A DNA stretch of 64,000 bases from an uncultured Bacteroidales bacterium (GCA_949289215.1 CASENC010000011.1:1-64000), one strand, 5' to 3'; positions 44,886-53,636 are shown, counted from the first letter of the stretch. Numbers and translations are program-made. The notes: generated by a model not told the origin, from the letters alone.

Positions 44886-45257
44886 GTGGTAAAATTCAAG
44901 ACATATATATTTTTCTCCATCCTTGCAGTATTAGCTGCCATCAATACATCGTGCGTAGAAGAGGTGCATATCTACCAAGACCCGCTATGGGGCAGCTGGA
45001 TACTCACTTATGACGATTACGGCCCTGTAGATCCATACTATGCCGAGATTTTCTACTTCGGCTCGGACGGTTACGGTACACTGAACTGGGTGGACGAATG
45101 GGGGCGCGAATACGTCGATGACTTCCAATGGTCGGCAAACAGCAGGAGTATCGATATTTTCTATTTCAACGGTAATTACGAGTACTATGACTACTACTTC
45201 CGCAACGGCAACCTTGTGCTCGATGACGGATATTACCGTGAATACAGGCGTTATTGA
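44886..45257 (+). CDS. Small lipoprotein, GTG start
   Basis: 123 residues from a GTG: VVKFKTYIFFSILAVLAAINTSC, a signal with lipobox-like end, followed by VEEVHIYQDPLWGSWILTYDD. The mature part is rich in Tyr and Asp (FNGNYEYYDYYFRNG) with a lipocalin-like short-strand pattern seen in small Bacteroidales lipoproteins. No family is certain. Earlier in-frame start codons would precede or overlap the -7 box. It converges on the asparaginase gene. Confidence 0.65.
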   Translation: MVKFKTYIFFSILAVLAAINTSCVEEVHIYQDPLWGSWILTYDDYGPVDPYYAEIFYFGSDGYGTLNWVDEWGREYVDDFQWSANSRSIDIFYFNGNYEYYDYYFRNGNLVLDDGYYREYRRY

Positions 45258-45267
45258 GCGTCGGCCA

Positions 45268-46305
45268 TTATAGCGACACCTCGCCGCAAAGCGAATAACA
45301 CAGATACTTTTTCACATTTTCGGGCGGTAACCCCATACCGAAGAGGTACATCATCTTGGTAATGGCAGCCTCGCTGGTGATGTCATGCCCACTCACCACA
45401 CCGGCTAACGAAAGGCGGTTACCTGTATCATAGAGCGATGCCCTCACTCCGCCGTTTACGCACTGTGTCACGCTCATAATCACTATTCCCCGCTCAACAG
45501 CCTTGCGGATAGTATCGATAAACCAAGCATCATCGGGTGCATTGCCGGCACCGTAGGTGCGCAGCACCACTCCTTTCACATCGGGCGTGGCGAGCATATA
45601 GCGCAGGGTACTCTCTTTCATTCCGGGGTACAAGTCGATGAAAATGACATTGGTATCCATGTTGTAGCGCACTTTCATGGGTCGCCGCGACGGCACCCGG
45701 TAAAGAGCTTCCTCGTTAAAATGTATCCCAAGTCCTATTTTTGCCAACGGCGGGTAATTGTTGCTCTTAAAAGCGTTGAAATTGTCGGCACTCATCTTTG
45801 TGCTGCGGTTGCCGCGCCACAAGTAATTTTCAAACAGTATGGCAACTTCCCTTACCATAGGCTCACCCTCCTTGTCACGGGCGGCAGCCACCTGCAATGC
45901 AGTGATAAGGTTCTCTTCGCCATCGGTGCGCACTTCACCTATAGGCAACTGCGATCCGGTGATAATAACCGGTTTATGCAAGTTTTCGAGCATAAAACTA
46001 AGAGCCGACGCCGTGAATGCCATGGTATCGGTGCCATGCAATACCACAAACCCATCAAAATCATCATAGTTTTTCTCGATGGCCGAGGCGAGTTCCCGCC
46101 AATGCGATGGTGACATATTCGCGCTGTCGATTGGCGGATTAAATTGTGTATTGGCAATATCATAATCAAGCATCTTCACCTTTGGAACATTGTCGATAAG
46201 ATGCGTGAAATCAAACGGTTGCAATACGTGTGTTTCGGGGTTCTCAATCATGCCGATGGTTCCACCGGTATAAATAATCAATATTTTAGGCTTTTTCCCG
46301 TCCAT
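45268..46305 (-). CDS. ansA: Type I L-asparaginase
   Basis: Hydrolyses asparagine to aspartate and ammonia in the cytoplasm. I took the ATG at 46305 (345 residues, MDGKKPKILIIYTGGTIGM). Catalytic Thr residues are in TGGTIG (N-terminal) and HGTDTM. No signal peptide, which fits the cytosolic type I enzyme. A -7 box TACATTTG lies at 46324-46331 on the minus strand. Confidence 0.93.
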   Translation of the reverse strand: MDGKKPKILIIYTGGTIGMIENPETHVLQPFDFTHLIDNVPKVKMLDYDIANTQFNPPIDSANMSPSHWRELASAIEKNYDDFDGFVVLHGTDTMAFTASALSFMLENLHKPVIITGSQLPIGEVRTDGEENLITALQVAAARDKEGEPMVREVAILFENYLWRGNRSTKMSADNFNAFKSNNYPPLAKIGLGIHFNEEALYRVPSRRPMKVRYNMDTNVIFIDLYPGMKESTLRYMLATPDVKGVVLRTYGAGNAPDDAWFIDTIRKAVERGIVIMSVTQCVNGGVRASLYDTGNRLSLAGVVSGHDITSEAAITKMMYLFGMGLPPENVKKYLCYSLCGEVSL

Positions 46306-46323
46306 CTGAATTACTTGTTTATG

Positions 46324-46331
46324 CAAATGTA
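46324..46331 (-). promoter_or_regulatory. -7 box of ansA
   Basis: TACATTTG on the minus strand, exact TAnnTTTG, 18 bases before the chosen ATG. Confidence 0.4.
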
Positions 46332-46368
46332 ATTAGAAATTAGGAATTAAGAATGAGAAATTAGACAT

Positions 46369-46421
46369 GAAAAATGAAAAATTGGTCTAATCAGGCCAAT
46401 TAGAGACCCCATTAGACCAAT
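46369..46421 (-). terminator. Terminator of the C10 peptidase gene
   Basis: ATTGGTCTAAT (46381-46391) pairs with ATTAGACCAAT (46411-46421). The minus strand continues TTTTTCATTTTTCAT. It lies 23 bases past the stop. Confidence 0.8.
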
Positions 46422-46444
46422 TCACAACTCAGAAATTCCTGTTC

Positions 46445-49400
46445 CTAATTCTTAACCACCTTTACCGTTTCGATGCCGGCAGCGGTAATGATGCTCACAA
46501 AGTAGGTTCCGGCTGTCAGGCCGCCCATGTCGATTTGCATCACAGTAGAGCCGTCGCCATCATATGCAGCCACGCGCGTACCCGATATGCCATATACCAC
46601 AATACGCTCAATGGCGGCTGCCGCGGCAATATTAAGCATTTGGTCAACAGGATTGGGATAAACTCCCCAAATGGCTGAAGCTCCATCTATACCCACGGTC
46701 TCAGGTACAGTATATTCCACATAAGGCAATATCAAAGCATCATCATAGGGCGAAAAATATATACTGTAAACCTTGCCTGGAACACCTTCGGGGAACGAGC
46801 CGCTGAAAGTGACTGTTTCAGACTGCTTCCCAATTGGGATCGACACGACCTGTTCATCAAAGTTGCCGTTCACCATCTTACCAGTCTCGCCATCGAAAAT
46901 GAGCACTTTCATTGTACCTTCGTAGTCAATCTGAGATTCTGCGTAATTTTCAAAGACGACCGACAACGTAAGGTTTTCGGGGTTGCCGTCAACAACACGA
47001 CCGTCAATCACACCGAGTAACGGATTTTCTATGGTGTAATCAATGCTTGCAAGCGCTTTCGATTTATACGCCTCATACAATCTTATTTGGTATCTGCCAC
47101 CAACAACCCATTCCGAGAAAGTTCCACTGAAAATGACAGTTTCAGACTTTCCACCTGCAGGTATCTCCAATGTTACAGGAGGGTTGAAAACGGTAATAAG
47201 GGCTCCACTCTCGGCATCATGTATTTGAATTCTTACCAAGTTTTTATATGCCACCCACTTGGCTTTGTTTTCAAACACAGCAGCCACAACAATATGGTCT
47301 GGGTTATCATCAATGAGTTCCATCTCACCCACTATGGCAATCTCGGGCTTTTCAATCGTATATTCGATACTGCCGAGCATGGCTTCAGACACATCGTCAC
47401 ACAAGCGTATTTGGTAAGTGCAGCCCGGTGCACCCTCGGAGAACGAGCCACTGAACGTGACAACTTGTGACTGTCCTTCGGCAGAGATTGACAATTCTTG
47501 AGTATCAAGCGTCTTAACAAATGCGTATCCGCCATCATTGCCATCGGGTTCATAAATTTTCGCACTTATAGCTCCCGTGTAGCTCATTACACCCGGGTTC
47601 TTAAATGAGGCCGTCAGAGTGAGGTTTGCAGGATCTTCATTGGTAATTTCCACATTACCGGCAATTACCGGCACAGGCTGCTTTATTTCATATAGGAAAG
47701 GACCCAAATCATGCGAATTGCTGTATATGTTAATATAATATGTTCCCGGAGCTAAATCGGACATTGCCCCTTGAAGCGTCACAGAACCCGAACCACCGGC
47801 AGCTATTTCCATCTGCCCGGCATCAAGCATCTTGATATACTGAGTCGATGTTGCTTCATCTGAAACAGGTCCGAACACCAAGGCACCCACAGTTCCTGCA
47901 TAATCGGTCGATGAAGTGTTATTAAAATTCATGTTTATCGTAAAATTATCCGGTGCATCATCGGCTATTTCATAATTTGCGATCTCAATGTCGGGATTAT
48001 TGACATTGATGGGCGTATATGCCGGTTCAAAGGCGTTTAAGTTGGTGTCATACAACGTCATGTAATAAGTTTCCCCATCACGGATAAAATCAATTATTGG
48101 CTGATAGAGCAATAAAGTCTTGGTTTCACCGGGAGCAACCGATACGAATGAAGACGGATAATAAAAATTCGCACTGCCATCATTTACAGGATATACTATA
48201 TTACCATTGCCGTCCATAAGCACCAGGCACACGTTGCTGTTGTAATATTCCGTTCCGGTGTTGGTCAGGTTCACAAGGATAGTGGCATATTCATTGTTAT
48301 TAAACTCATCATTGGAATACACAAGAATGTCACTTTTGATTATATTACTCAATGCATTGGCTTGCGTGGCAAGTGTCACCTCATCACCTGTTACGGTTAT
48401 ATCTACATACCCCGAACCAATCTTGCGCGCGGCTATGCGCGTGGGAGACTCGTCACCTTCGGCAATGTAACACGGGTATGCTCGGTAATGCCCGTCAGCA
48501 TAATCTCCCATAGTGATGTTACCCACAATCATCGACAAAGACCATCCATAATTGCTTGGAACACCACCTGCTATTTCAGAAGTATAAACATTGACAATCT
48601 CCCCGTCATCGTCTTCAACATACACACCAACAGATCCATTAAAGGTCTGTGGACTACGATTATAACAACGTTGAAAAACGAAACCTGTCATGTCGGCCTT
48701 AGATACCGTAGTAGTCCCGTAGTTCACAAAATATTCCCCGTTTTCATTAGCCACGGCAAACAAGAGTTGGTCGATATAAAACAAGGTCTCAGGCTCATAT
48801 TCCACGCCATCTTCCGGAATATGAAGATTGAACATGGCATCCTGGTCGTAGGCAAAACCGCTGTCAGAGCCCGCGCCGGCACCTTGTCCTTCATATGGGT
48901 TAAGTGTGGCTATTTGATAATATCCGTCCGACAGTCCGCCCCAGCCCCAGTTGACATGGAAGTATCCATCGGTATTGTAACCGTCAAGCACAAAAGCATG
49001 GCCTCCGCTTGTCGATTGAGCCGAATAATATATCGGCCGACGAGCGTCTATTTCGGCTTTCAACATACCAAGCCATTCGTTGTAGGAATAGTAGTCGCGA
49101 CTCTTAAGTATGACATCGGATGCATAACCGAAGTATTCGACAAGTGCTGTCAGCACGTCCCTTGAAAACGCTCCGCTACCACCATTAGCCGAAATATCAT
49201 AATTCATATCGACCGACACACCGCAATGGTACATAAGCGTGGCTACGGCATCGTTCTCGGCCTCGCTGTTGGAGCCGTCATAAATGTCGGCCATGTTGTC
49301 CCAGTCATAAGTGGTTGAGCCGAAGTCGGCACTCAGCGTCTGCCCATTCCACTCATAAGAGTGGCTGCCGGTACCCTGCTTGGGCCACTCATAGTAATTT

Positions 49401-49957
49401 ATCACTTGCGCCATTGCCGTGGCCACGCAACCTGTCACCACGCGTTCATTTTGTTTGATCGGACACAAATTGTTATAAGGTTCATATTGGTTCCACCGGG
49501 TGGTGATGAGCGGCCCGGCGTTGCTCTCGAAAGTGGGAGCCGGTGCCGAAGTTATGCCGTGTGTTGTCATATACTCGATTTGCCGAGCATACTCGCCAAG
49601 CCACCACTTAAGGTTATCGGGTATTTTGTCGTAACTGAATGAACCGCTGTCGGTATAGCCGAGTACAGGATTGGCCACCGCATCGTCGCCCGCCACAACG
49701 ACAAATCCGTTGTCACGGTCACGATTAATAACGTATAGCAGGTTGTCGGCCGAACTGTTGGAAGATGTGGCCGTATATGCCACCGTCATAGGAGCCGGCT
49801 TGGCATTATTGCCAATGATTTTCGGAACGAAACTCCGTATGTCCGAAAAATTGCGGGCTATTGCCACTGCCTGTTGTGGGTTTATGGGGTCGGCATTTGC
49901 AAACGGTGCCGACAAGGCTGCAAATACTGCCGCCAATAGCTGGTAATAATGTTTCAT
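46445..49957 (-). CDS. C10 family cysteine peptidase with type IX secretion tail
   Basis: A large secreted protease of 1170 residues. Signal 1-22, an inhibitory propeptide (about 23-130, PQQAVAIARNF and NGFVVVAGDD), then a streptopain-like domain with catalytic C177 in VVTGCVATAMAQ and H320 in SGGHAFVLDGY, and NWGWGG after it. From about 680 to 1080 there are four related repeats of about 100 residues (each with NPxxLTL, VTFSGSF and YxIxLY-like strands). The last 80 residues (YPNPVDQMLNI, LTAGTYFVSI, KVVKN) are a type IX sorting domain, so it is probably exported and attached outside. Role: degradation of host or dietary protein, by family. Confidence 0.9.
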   Translation of the reverse strand: MKHYYQLLAAVFAALSAPFANADPINPQQAVAIARNFSDIRSFVPKIIGNNAKPAPMTVAYTATSSNSSADNLLYVINRDRDNGFVVVAGDDAVANPVLGYTDSGSFSYDKIPDNLKWWLGEYARQIEYMTTHGITSAPAPTFESNAGPLITTRWNQYEPYNNLCPIKQNERVVTGCVATAMAQVINYYEWPKQGTGSHSYEWNGQTLSADFGSTTYDWDNMADIYDGSNSEAENDAVATLMYHCGVSVDMNYDISANGGSGAFSRDVLTALVEYFGYASDVILKSRDYYSYNEWLGMLKAEIDARRPIYYSAQSTSGGHAFVLDGYNTDGYFHVNWGWGGLSDGYYQIATLNPYEGQGAGAGSDSGFAYDQDAMFNLHIPEDGVEYEPETLFYIDQLLFAVANENGEYFVNYGTTTVSKADMTGFVFQRCYNRSPQTFNGSVGVYVEDDDGEIVNVYTSEIAGGVPSNYGWSLSMIVGNITMGDYADGHYRAYPCYIAEGDESPTRIAARKIGSGYVDITVTGDEVTLATQANALSNIIKSDILVYSNDEFNNNEYATILVNLTNTGTEYYNSNVCLVLMDGNGNIVYPVNDGSANFYYPSSFVSVAPGETKTLLLYQPIIDFIRDGETYYMTLYDTNLNAFEPAYTPINVNNPDIEIANYEIADDAPDNFTINMNFNNTSSTDYAGTVGALVFGPVSDEATSTQYIKMLDAGQMEIAAGGSGSVTLQGAMSDLAPGTYYINIYSNSHDLGPFLYEIKQPVPVIAGNVEITNEDPANLTLTASFKNPGVMSYTGAISAKIYEPDGNDGGYAFVKTLDTQELSISAEGQSQVVTFSGSFSEGAPGCTYQIRLCDDVSEAMLGSIEYTIEKPEIAIVGEMELIDDNPDHIVVAAVFENKAKWVAYKNLVRIQIHDAESGALITVFNPPVTLEIPAGGKSETVIFSGTFSEWVVGGRYQIRLYEAYKSKALASIDYTIENPLLGVIDGRVVDGNPENLTLSVVFENYAESQIDYEGTMKVLIFDGETGKMVNGNFDEQVVSIPIGKQSETVTFSGSFPEGVPGKVYSIYFSPYDDALILPYVEYTVPETVGIDGASAIWGVYPNPVDQMLNIAAAAAIERIVVYGISGTRVAAYDGDGSTVMQIDMGGLTAGTYFVSIITAAGIETVKVVKN

Positions 49958-50084
49958 AATTTAACAGATGAATAATGATATTATTGCAAATTTAATCATT
50001 TTTACCACTTCCCACATAAAAAAGCAATTAATTGTCAATGACACAATAAAAAAATTAGGGATTTATACGCATTAATACCTAAAT

Positions 50085-50092
50085 TAACTTTG
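50085..50092 (+). promoter_or_regulatory. -7 box directly before a terminator
   Basis: TAACTTTG, exact. The terminator hairpin begins 4 bases later, so any transcript would be about 40-45 bases. Confidence 0.35.
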
Positions 50093-50096
50093 ACGT

Positions 50097-50138
50097 AAAC
50101 CGCTCAGAACGAAAGTTTTTGGGCGGTTTTTATTTTTT
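50097..50138 (+). terminator. Intrinsic terminator
   Basis: AAACCGC pairs with GCGGTTT around a 19-base loop, followed by TTTTATTTTTT. No gene ends just before it on the plus strand. Confidence 0.6.
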
Positions 50139-50152
50139 GTATATTTGCAAAA

Positions 50153-50355
50153 TAAAGGCTGGGAAATACTCTTGAAAAGGGAACTTTCAATCAAATTTCA
50201 GGCACTCTAAATGCCTCTTAAATACGATAAGTATGAATAAGATAGATTATGTACATCTTGAGTTCATATACTCTCGTTTAGAACGCAACGCTCACGGGAA
50301 GTGGGAATTTGTTGCGTATTATAAAGTTGTTTAGTTCCTAATTCCCCAGCCTTTT
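50153..50355. repeat. MITE-like segment with inverted ends
   Basis: The left end AAAGGCTGGGAAAT and the right end ATTCCCCAGCCTTTT are inverted repeats with one indel. The 200 bases between hold only a 33-codon frame. It could be a miniature element or the edge of the transposon; no target duplication was confirmed. Confidence 0.35.
50233..50334 (+). CDS. Possible 33-residue peptide
   Basis: ATG to TAG frame reading MNKIDYVHLEFIYSRLER and on to a Val-Val end. It lies 85 bases behind an exact -7 box (50140-50147). There is no clear ribosome site and no known family. It lies within the segment with inverted ends. Confidence 0.25.
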   Translation: MNKIDYVHLEFIYSRLERNAHGKWEFVAYYKVV

Positions 50356-50444
50356 CTTCTTATATCTGCCACCGCCAGCGAAGTGTTTTCCCCAAGATTT
50401 TTCTCACCAAAGTTAATATACCCAAATACACAAATGTTTGGTAT

Positions 50445-51359
50445 ATGGATTTTGTTAAATTGACTTCGCTTTTCAGTCTTACGCAAGCCTTCCCAACAGA
50501 GGATAGTTGCTTGACATATCTTGAGCAGCACTTCTGGAAAGATGGCGTCATTTCTCCCTTTGACCCAACTTCTAAGGTATATAACTATGGAAACCATAAG
50601 TACCGCTGTAAGAATACGGGCAAGAATTTCACTGTAAGGACAAATACACTATTTCATGGTTCAAAAATTTCTTTGCGAAAATGGTTTATGGCTATATGGT
50701 TAATAGCAAACTACAAGAAAGGCATATCTTCTTGTCAGTTGGCAAAGGAAATAGAAGTAAGGCAGGCTACTGCGTGGCATATGCTTCACCGTATTCGTGA
50801 ATGCTTCTTTTGTGAGAATGATTATAAACTTGACGGAGAAGTGGAACTTGACGAAACATTCGTTGGAGGAAAGAATAAAAACCGTCATCATAACAAGAAA
50901 GTAAAGCATTCCCAAGGCAGAAGTTTCAAAGATAAGACACCCGTATTGGGTATGTTACAAAGAGGTGGCAAGGTTGTTTGCCGTGTGGTTAAAAGCACTT
51001 CCAAGAAACATCTAACCGCTCCGATACTTAGAACGGTTAAACGCACCGCAAAGTTATATACTGACGAATGGTGTGGCTATGATACAGTCGGCAAAATATA
51101 CGAAAGAAAGATTGTGGACCACGGCAAAGGACAATATGTCTGCGGTAACGCTTATACGAATACCATAGAAGGATTTTGGAGCGGACTTAAACGTGGTATT
51201 ATAGGTATTTACCACAAAGTCAGCCGAAAACACCTTTGTAGGTATGTTAATGAGTTCGTTTTTCGTTATAATACCAAGAAAATTAGCGGCGTTGAGCGAT
51301 TTAATTTGTTACTTTGCAATATAAATTATCGTACCACTTACCAAGATTTGATAAAATGA
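50445..51359 (+). CDS. IS1595 family transposase
   Basis: 304 residues. An N-terminal zinc-ribbon-like part (FRCKNTGKNFTVRTNTLFHGSKISLRKWF, here with YRCKNTG) and helix-turn-helix (SSCQLAKEIEVRQATAWHML) are followed by the ISXO2-type DDE domain: ELDETFVGG, YTDEWCGY and NTIEGFWSGLKRGI. All catalytic acids seem present, so it may be active. Clear terminal inverted repeats were not found by eye. A 56-codon gene overlaps its stop. Confidence 0.9.
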   Translation: MDFVKLTSLFSLTQAFPTEDSCLTYLEQHFWKDGVISPFDPTSKVYNYGNHKYRCKNTGKNFTVRTNTLFHGSKISLRKWFMAIWLIANYKKGISSCQLAKEIEVRQATAWHMLHRIRECFFCENDYKLDGEVELDETFVGGKNKNRHHNKKVKHSQGRSFKDKTPVLGMLQRGGKVVCRVVKSTSKKHLTAPILRTVKRTAKLYTDEWCGYDTVGKIYERKIVDHGKGQYVCGNAYTNTIEGFWSGLKRGIIGIYHKVSRKHLCRYVNEFVFRYNTKKISGVERFNLLLCNINYRTTYQDLIK

Positions 51360-51526
51360 GCAAGAAGAAACAAGATTTATCGGTTGAAGAAATGGAAAAA
51401 GCATTAGAAATCAAGATAACTCCAAGAGAACAAAAGGAGTTACAAAAGATGTCTTGGGAAGATATGATAAGTAAGGCTATGAAATTTAATCCCAATAGTA
51501 AGCCTAAAAAGAAAGGCAAGAAATAA
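51356..51526 (+). CDS. Small lysine-rich protein behind the transposase
   Basis: 56 residues: MSKKKQDLSVEEMEKALEI..., ending in KPKKKGKK. Its ATG overlaps the transposase stop (ATGA), so it is probably translated with it and may be a passenger of the element. Helical and highly charged. No family known to me. Confidence 0.5.
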   Translation: MSKKKQDLSVEEMEKALEIKITPREQKELQKMSWEDMISKAMKFNPNSKPKKKGKK

Positions 51527-51540
51527 ATCCTGCCCAGTTT

Positions 51541-51660
51541 TCAATCTTCTTCTGAATAAACATATCCTTGCAATTCGACATTAAACGTCTTCGCAAGTAT
51601 ATAGTTTAAGAAGTTAAGATTTTCAGCGTCAAGCTGACTTTGAAGTTCACTTGTTTTCAT
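51541..51660 (-). CDS. Possible 39-residue peptide
   Basis: MKTSELQSQLDAENLNFLNY and on to YSEED. It has an exact -7 box TACTTTTG about 45 bases upstream on the minus strand. Acidic and helical. I chose the inner ATG at 51660, since upstream frame codons pass through the promoter. No family. Confidence 0.4.
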   Translation of the reverse strand: MKTSELQSQLDAENLNFLNYILAKTFNVELQGYVYSEED

Positions 51661-51841
51661 ATTTCTGTGCTTTAAGTTATACCTAAAATTTGCCGATACA
51701 AAAGTACAAAAGAAATATGGAAACGAAAAAATGGGAGCAATCCGTGAGGACACTCCCATTTTCAATATTCCCAAGTAAAACAAGACGCTTTTGTGCCTTT
51801 GTTAAATTATCATATTTCTTACCTTACTACGGATATTCATC

Positions 51842-52327
51842 TTACTGTTGCAATACAAATTCAAGTTTCGCTCCTTTGTCACCATTTGCAGGATATGATA
51901 TGCGGCAATATTTATTGCCCTTCTGATACCGGCTGTAACGAAACGTATGTATGTATTCTCTATATTGTCCGTTATCAAGAAACTTGTAACCAAGATTGCG
52001 AAGATTTGTTTCAAGTTTTCCAGCATTACCATTATAGATAAATGTAATGATAGAAATGCGTTTATCTGCCTTGCTCATGGCTTCTACAGTACACATAATA
52101 GGTACTTGCGGCTCAACTCCATTCGATGCTGTAATCCTTAAATCTGGGTCAATCCCAAGCATTTCCTCAACTGGTTCTATAATCATTCCTCCATCTGAAA
52201 GAATTTTAGGTGATTTTCCCATACTATTGGCTGTAAGCAAATCATCCCCTAATTTCACGACGTTTTGGGAAAACACAACAACGCTCACACAGAAGATGAG
52301 CGACAATGTAACAAATACTCTTTTCAT
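51842..52327 (-). CDS. Secreted protein of unknown function behind a structured leader
   Basis: 161 residues from the ATG at 52327, with signal peptide MKRVFVTLSLIFCVSVVVFSQ. The mature part is small and beta-rich (DKRISIITFIYNGNAGKLETNL) and ends in LEFVLQQ. No family is recognised. The best -7 box on this strand (52581-52588) lies about 250 bases upstream, so the mRNA would carry the long structured leader at 52400-52542. Confidence 0.6.
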   Translation of the reverse strand: MKRVFVTLSLIFCVSVVVFSQNVVKLGDDLLTANSMGKSPKILSDGGMIIEPVEEMLGIDPDLRITASNGVEPQVPIMCTVEAMSKADKRISIITFIYNGNAGKLETNLRNLGYKFLDNGQYREYIHTFRYSRYQKGNKYCRISYPANGDKGAKLEFVLQQ

Positions 52328-52399
52328 AATGGCGAATTTTACAAGAGTTCTCCGCAGGCAACCAATCGAAGAGTTTAACAATGTTATTGGTTATAGAAA

Positions 52400-52542
52400 G
52401 TGGGCTACCTTCCATGCACTCTTGTAGGCATCGCCAAACGCCTGGATATACGCACGGATAGGCAGCCCACGTATATGAGCTGTCTCCGTGCCTCGCATAT
52501 CCTTTTGGTGAGATTTGGCGATTTCACAAGAAGTGAGGCACT
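52400..52542 (-). ncRNA. Long structured 5' leader RNA candidate
   Basis: An interrupted stem runs over about 120 bases: CACT/AGTG (52417, 52532), CTTGT/ACAAG (52421, 52526), ATCGCCAAA/TTTGGCGAT (52430, 52514), GGATAT/ATATCC (52444, 52497) and GCACGGA/TCCGTGC (52452, 52485). The apical loop contains AGCCCAC (52464-52470), complementary to GTGGGCT (52400-52406) outside the stem, so a pseudoknot can form. A -7 box upstream on the minus strand would place it in the mRNA leader of the secreted protein. Function unknown. Confidence 0.5.
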
Positions 52543-52580
52543 TTCTCTGTTATTTTCAAACTTTGTCCCGAAAGACAGTG

Positions 52581-52588
52581 CAAAGTTA
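52581..52588 (-). promoter_or_regulatory. -7 box before the structured leader
   Basis: TAACTTTG on the minus strand, exact. No clear TTTG at the right spacing. Confidence 0.35.
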
Positions 52589-52660
52589 CAAAAATTATGT
52601 GAATGTTCTTATGTGACAAGTAGATTTTGTATATTTGCAATACCTTAAAAATATGGTTAT

Positions 52661-53209
52661 ATGAGCAATGTGGAAGTAATACAATTAGTAACTGGAATTG
52701 GACAAATTATAGCTGTTGCTATAATCCCTATAATCGTTTGGTTTATAGGGATTAAATATCAAAATAGAAAGGCTAAAAAAGATGCACAAATGAGCCTTTT
52801 TTTAACTCTAATGGCTAACAGGAAGTCTAATCCAATAACAAAAGAATGGGTTGACGCTCTTAATACTATTGATGTAGTGTTTCAGGATAACAATGGCGTT
52901 AGACACGCTTGGAGAGAGTATCTTGATAGTCTGAATGAAAAATCGCCGCATTTTCAGAATAACAATGCCTTTCTTCTTGATTTGTTGTCTGAGATGGCAA
53001 TGTCTCTTGGCTATAAAAATCTAAAGCAGACCGAAATAGACCGTTTTTATTCTCCAAAGTATTTTGGTTCACAAATGAGTCGTCAAGAAATAATGTTTCA
53101 AGAGTATTTGCGCGTATTGATGCATTCAAGGAATTTCTCTGAAGGTTTTTCTGAGGAAGAATATCAATCGCACTATAATAATCTGATAGAAAAAGATAAG
53201 AATACTTAA
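52661..53209 (+). CDS. DUF6680-like membrane-anchored protein
   Basis: 182 residues. One membrane helix (about 8-30, LVTGIGQIIAVAIIPIIVWFIG) followed by a cytoplasmic part with FLTLMANRKSNPITKEWVDALNTIDVVFQDNNGVRHAWREYLDSL (shown in part), a pattern that I link to DUF6680. Such proteins often occur in mobile or defence-rich regions. Function unknown. The -7 box TATATTTG is at 52630-52637, 23 bases upstream. Confidence 0.6.
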   Translation: MSNVEVIQLVTGIGQIIAVAIIPIIVWFIGIKYQNRKAKKDAQMSLFLTLMANRKSNPITKEWVDALNTIDVVFQDNNGVRHAWREYLDSLNEKSPHFQNNNAFLLDLLSEMAMSLGYKNLKQTEIDRFYSPKYFGSQMSRQEIMFQEYLRVLMHSRNFSEGFSEEEYQSHYNNLIEKDKNT

Positions 53210-53258
53210 ACTTCATATTGACTTTATTTTCTTCTTATATAACTGAATATGGAAGTTT

Positions 53259-53528
53259 TTATCTCAATGATGATAATCTCAATATTTCATCTTTTCGGTT
53301 ATCTTCTTCCGTAGGGCGGTATATTTTCTGAAGAATTATGGGAATACATGCTTGACAATCCGAAGGAGCGAATTTCTCAAGATACTCTTTTAATTCATCT
53401 TCTTTGATTGAAAATTTCTCCGCATTTTCCCTTACCTTGTATATTGGGGTAATTGCTTCTTCATTGACCGTGATTATTTCCGAAACACGGAACATTTCTT
53501 GAATACGTTTTGCTAATTTGGAGTTCAT
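53259..53528 (-). CDS. Small unknown protein
   Basis: 89 residues: MNSKLAKRIQEMFRVSEIIT, then FSIKEDELKEYLEKFAPSDCQACIPIIL. Soluble, charged and AT-rich in codon use like the rest of this island. No family recognised. It converges on the DUF6680-like gene. Confidence 0.5.
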   Translation of the reverse strand: MNSKLAKRIQEMFRVSEIITVNEEAITPIYKVRENAEKFSIKEDELKEYLEKFAPSDCQACIPIILQKIYRPTEEDNRKDEILRLSSLR

Positions 53529-53636
53529 ATTTACAAAGTTTATAGTCTATGAATAATTAAACTTTGTAAATGAATAACTACGCATTTATACTACTTTGTT
53601 AGCAAAAACATGGTTAGGTACTAATGCGTATAATTC

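Larger units (their letters stand above)
49958..50444. other. Intergenic region at the start of the second island
   Basis: It holds the C10 peptidase -7 box TAAATTTG (49987-49994, minus), a promoter-terminator unit (50085-50138), a -7 box TATATTTG (50140-50147), and a roughly 200-bp segment with inverted ends (50153-50355) that includes a 33-codon frame. Bases 50356-50444 lead into the transposase without a clear feature. Confidence 0.55.
52328..52660. other. Intergenic region with structured leader
   Basis: Divergent region between the secreted-protein gene and the DUF6680-like gene. It contains the long stem-loop (52400-52542), a minus-strand -7 box (52581-52588) and a plus-strand -7 box TATATTTG (52630-52637). 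Confidence 0.6.

Noticed and set aside
50330-51600. Exact ends of the IS1595 element
   Set aside because: Possible matches (GAAAAGGCTGGG on one side, GAAAACTGGG on the other) are too weak, and no target duplication was seen.
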